Source: Lineus longissimus
Taxonomy: Eukaryota > Nemertea > Pilidiophora > Heteronemertea > Lineidae
Reading direction: 5' to 3'
DNA: 64,000 bases
Assembly: GCF_910592395.1 (NCBI RefSeq)
Contig: NC_088312.1
Location: 8,680,001 to 8,744,000 of the forward strand
In this document: positions 61,801-64,000 of the stretch, piece after piece
How positions within the stretch are numbered: position 1 is the first letter of the stretch
Layout: each line of letters begins with the position of its first letter
Program-made: the position numbers and the translations under genes
The notes under the pieces: model-generated
Seen by the model: the letters and a program-made list of their open reading frames with translations, nothing else
What the model was told of the DNA's origin: nothing
The model's database searches: none

Positions 61801-64000
61801 TTCGGCAGATGATATTAGCGGCGAGGCATTGAGATTAAGCGATGGCGGAGACCAAGACAGTGAGATTGAGACTGTTACTCAGACGGATATTGAAGTCCCT
61901 GGTGACCAGGGATTAGTTGATGAATGTGGAGATGAAACGATTGCGACTGGTGTGGTAGGAATTTCGGCAGATGATATTAGCGGCGGAGACCAAGACAGTG
62001 AGATTGAGACTGCTACTCAGACGGATATTGAAGACACTGGTGACCAAGGATTAGTTGATGAATGTGGAGATGAGACGATTGTGTCTGGTGTGGTAGGAAT
62101 TTCGGCAGATGATATTAGCGGCGAGGCATTAAGATTAAGCGACGGCGGAGACCAAGACAGTGAGATTGAGACGGCTACTCTGACGGATATTGAAGACACT
62201 GGTGACCAGGGATTAGTTGATGAATATGGAGATGAAACGATTGCGACTGGTGTGGTAGGAATTACGGCAGATGATATTAGCGGCGAGGCATTGAGATTAA
62301 GCGACGGCGGAGACCAAGACAGTGAGATTGTGACTACTACTCAGACGGATATTGAAGACACTGGTGTCCAGGGATTAGTTGATGAATGTGGAGATGAGAC
62401 GATTGCGACTGGTGTGGTAGGAATTTCGGCAGATGATATGAGCGGTGAGGCATTGAAATTAAGCGACGGCGGAGACCAAGACAGTGAGATTGAGACTGCT
62501 ACTCAGACGGATATTGAAGTCCCTGGTGACCAGGGATTAGGTTTCAAGGTAGATGAACGTGGAGACGTGGCGACTGTGGCTGGTGAGGTAAAAAATGCGG
62601 CAGATGATATTAGAGGTGAGCCATTGAGATTGAACGACAGTGGACACCAAGACAGTGAGATTGTGACAACTACTCAGACGGATACTGAAGAAATTGGTGG
62701 CCAGAGATTAGTAACCGAGAAAGATGAACGAGTAGAAGATAACATTGGTGGCCAGGAGAAAGCTACCGAGCTTGATGAATATGAAGACGAAGAAAATAAC
62801 GTCGTGGTCTCAGAGATAACAAATGCGGCGGGAGACATCAACGGCGAAGCATTAGCTATCAGGTTGAGCGACCGTGGAGGCGTAGACTTGGGAATCGTGA
62901 CGAAGGCTGGCATGGAGAAATGCGCGGCAGCAAATGTGGAGGAAAATATTGTTGGCCAGGAGCCTGACATAATGGGAAACCATGGTAATGAAAACAAGAT
63001 TATAGTGGCAGAAACACGAGGTGAGTGTTGTGATGAGGTGATTTATCACTCTGAGGAGACAAGAGTGGATGTTGGTGGCCTGGAGACAAACGAACGTGGA
63101 TATGAAGGCATTTTCACTGTGGCAGACTCGGCAAGCGAGAGATGTGAGGAACTGTTTGATCACCCAGCTAAAACAAGGGTAGAGGATGGTTCCGCTAGCC
63201 AAGAGACGCCTATAATTAAGGATCGTCGGGATGAAATCAAAGGGATTGTGGCAGAGACGGCAAGTGAGAGTTTCGAAGACAACACCATTGTGTCAAAGAC
63301 GACAAATGAGGACTTTGAATACAACATGGTTATGATAGAGACGGAAAGTGCGTATTCAGAAGACAGCATCATCATAGCAGAGGCGGCAAGTGACACCTCT
63401 CAAGACAGCAACAGTGTCGCCGAGACGGCAAGTCAGGGTTTTGAATACGACATAATTACGACAGAGACGGAAAGTGTGAGTTCGGAAGGCAGCATATTTG
63501 TGAGAGAGACGGCAAATGAGAATTCCGAAGACAGCATTAGTGTGACAGAGACGGCAAGTGAGGGCTTTGAATACAACATAATTTTGTCAGAGACGGCAAG
63601 TGCGAATTATGAAGGCAACACCATTGGCATTGTGGCAGAGACGGGAAATGAGAATTCTGAAGACAATGTCAGTGTGGTAGAGACGGTAAGTGAGGGCTTT
63701 GAATACAACATAATTGTGTCAGAGACGGAAAGTGAGAATTCTGAAGGCAACACTATTGGCATTGTGGCAGAGACGGGAAATGAGAATTCTGAAGACAATA
63801 TCAGTGTGGCAGAGACGGCAAGTGAGGGCTTTGAATACAACATAATTGTGTCAGAGACGGCAATTGAGAGTTTTGAAGACAACATCAGTGTTGCTGAGAC
63901 GGCAAATGAGGGCTTTGAATACAACATGATTGTGGCAGAGACAGGAAGTGCGAGTTCTGAGGAACTCTTTGACGAACTAGCTATAACAAGGGCTGCTCTA
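58811..64000 (+). CDS. Unrecognised giant acidic tandem-repeat protein (partial, runs off right edge)
   Basis: Exon 1 (58811-59164, 118 codons) ends CAA|gtaagt in phase 0. Exon 2 starts at 59525 after aatttcag and stays open through 64000, another 1,492 codons, so at least 1,610 residues are encoded. The N-terminus is MARGNFSFLPNLADGFLALA, with a short hydrophobic stretch. A basic patch follows (KIKRRRLRRLFRKKTK), then a charged, serine-containing segment. Exon 2 is overwhelmingly Asp/Glu with almost no Lys/Arg. It carries about 19 repeats of 57 or 54 residues (59690-62700), a transition zone, then 17 repeats of 14 residues (63254-63940). Many S/T-x-x-D/E sites could be casein kinase 2 targets. 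I recognise no domain and give no function. Secreted acidic matrix proteins, nuclear acidic proteins and other disordered proteins are all conceivable. The ATG at 58811 is preferred for its TATA-like box. A frame starting further upstream is possible, as is a different splice pattern. Confidence 0.75.
59690..62700 (+). repeat. Coding tandem array of ~19 acidic repeats, units of 171 and 162 bp
   Basis: The T(Q)TDIED motif recurs at 59738, 59912, 60083, 60254 and 60425. It then recurs every 162 bp from 60425 to 61883, after a 138 bp step at 62021, then at 62183, 62345, 62507 and 62678. Flanking units are 171 or 174 bp, and the core units at 60425-62507 are 162 bp and nearly identical. The core peptide is DDISGEALRLSDGGDQDSEI, then ETATQTDIEDTGDQGL, then VDECGDETIATGVVGISA. 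All periods are multiples of three, and the plus-strand frame is uninterrupted. Confidence 0.95.
63254..63940 (+). repeat. Second coding array: 17 repeats of ~14 residues (42 bp)
   Basis: Consecutive units follow the consensus E-T-A-S-E-x-x-E-(D/Y)-N-I-x-V-(A/S), for example ETASEGFEYNIIVS and ETGNENSEDNISVA. Two units carry a two-residue insertion (GNTIGIVA). Units 8-10 and 11-13 form a 132 bp higher-order repeat (63548-63679 and 63680-63811). The frame stays open in the same frame as the upstream array. Confidence 0.93.

Noticed and set aside
62017-63927. Several serine/valine-rich open frames on the minus strand across the acidic repeats
   Set aside because: They are antisense shadows of the repeat codons (GAG/GAC read backwards gives CTC/GTC). 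They are short and broken, while the plus strand is continuously open.

Overview
This is a 64 kb window of nuclear DNA from an intron-rich animal. Exons with GT/AG boundaries, small introns, animal-type transposon remnants and a single DNAH5/DNAH8-type ciliary dynein point to a non-vertebrate metazoan, most likely a marine deuterostome or spiralian. The phylum cannot be fixed from the sequence alone. All gene models were built by reading exons by eye, joining them through splice sites and requiring reading phase to be continuous. No database was searched.

Layout, left to right. (1) 603-41936, plus strand: a complete axonemal dynein heavy chain of the DNAH5/DNAH8 (outer-arm gamma) class, about 67 coding exons and about 4,669 residues. 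It has two candidate first exons and several small phase-0 exons. Its introns carry a piggyBac remnant, a 166 bp foldback next to a terminal-inverted-repeat element, a pogo-like MITE and a nine-copy 25 bp minisatellite. (2) 42.9-46.3 kb: a gene-poor stretch with a microsatellite and a dead LINE reverse-transcriptase fragment. (3) 46316-50901, minus strand: malonyl-CoA decarboxylase (MLYCD), ten coding exons, 522 residues, ending without a canonical peroxisomal SKL tail. (4) 53043-55851, plus strand: PDSS2, the non-catalytic subunit of the polyprenyl diphosphate synthase that makes the ubiquinone side chain; six exons, 421 residues. (5) 56190-58445, minus strand: a glutathione S-transferase theta-like protein, six exons, 266 residues. 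Its 3' end probably overlaps that of PDSS2. (6) 58811 to beyond the right edge, plus strand: an unrecognised, very acidic repeat protein, divergently arranged with the GST gene across a 365 bp interval that holds two perfect CRE palindromes and a TATA-like box.

The most unusual object is gene 6. A short first exon encodes a hydrophobic stretch and a strongly basic patch. It splices in phase 0 to an exon that stays open for at least 1,492 codons to the window edge. That exon holds an array of 57/54-residue acidic repeats with a homogenised 54-residue core, followed by a second array of 14-residue repeats. Because it has no stop codon in the window, a search for closed ORFs misses it.

Functionally, MLYCD (malonyl-CoA turnover), PDSS2 (ubiquinone synthesis) and the GST are housekeeping metabolic genes, and the dynein is a cilium or flagellum motor. 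Nothing in the window suggests that they act in one pathway. Their proximity is ordinary genomic neighbourhood.
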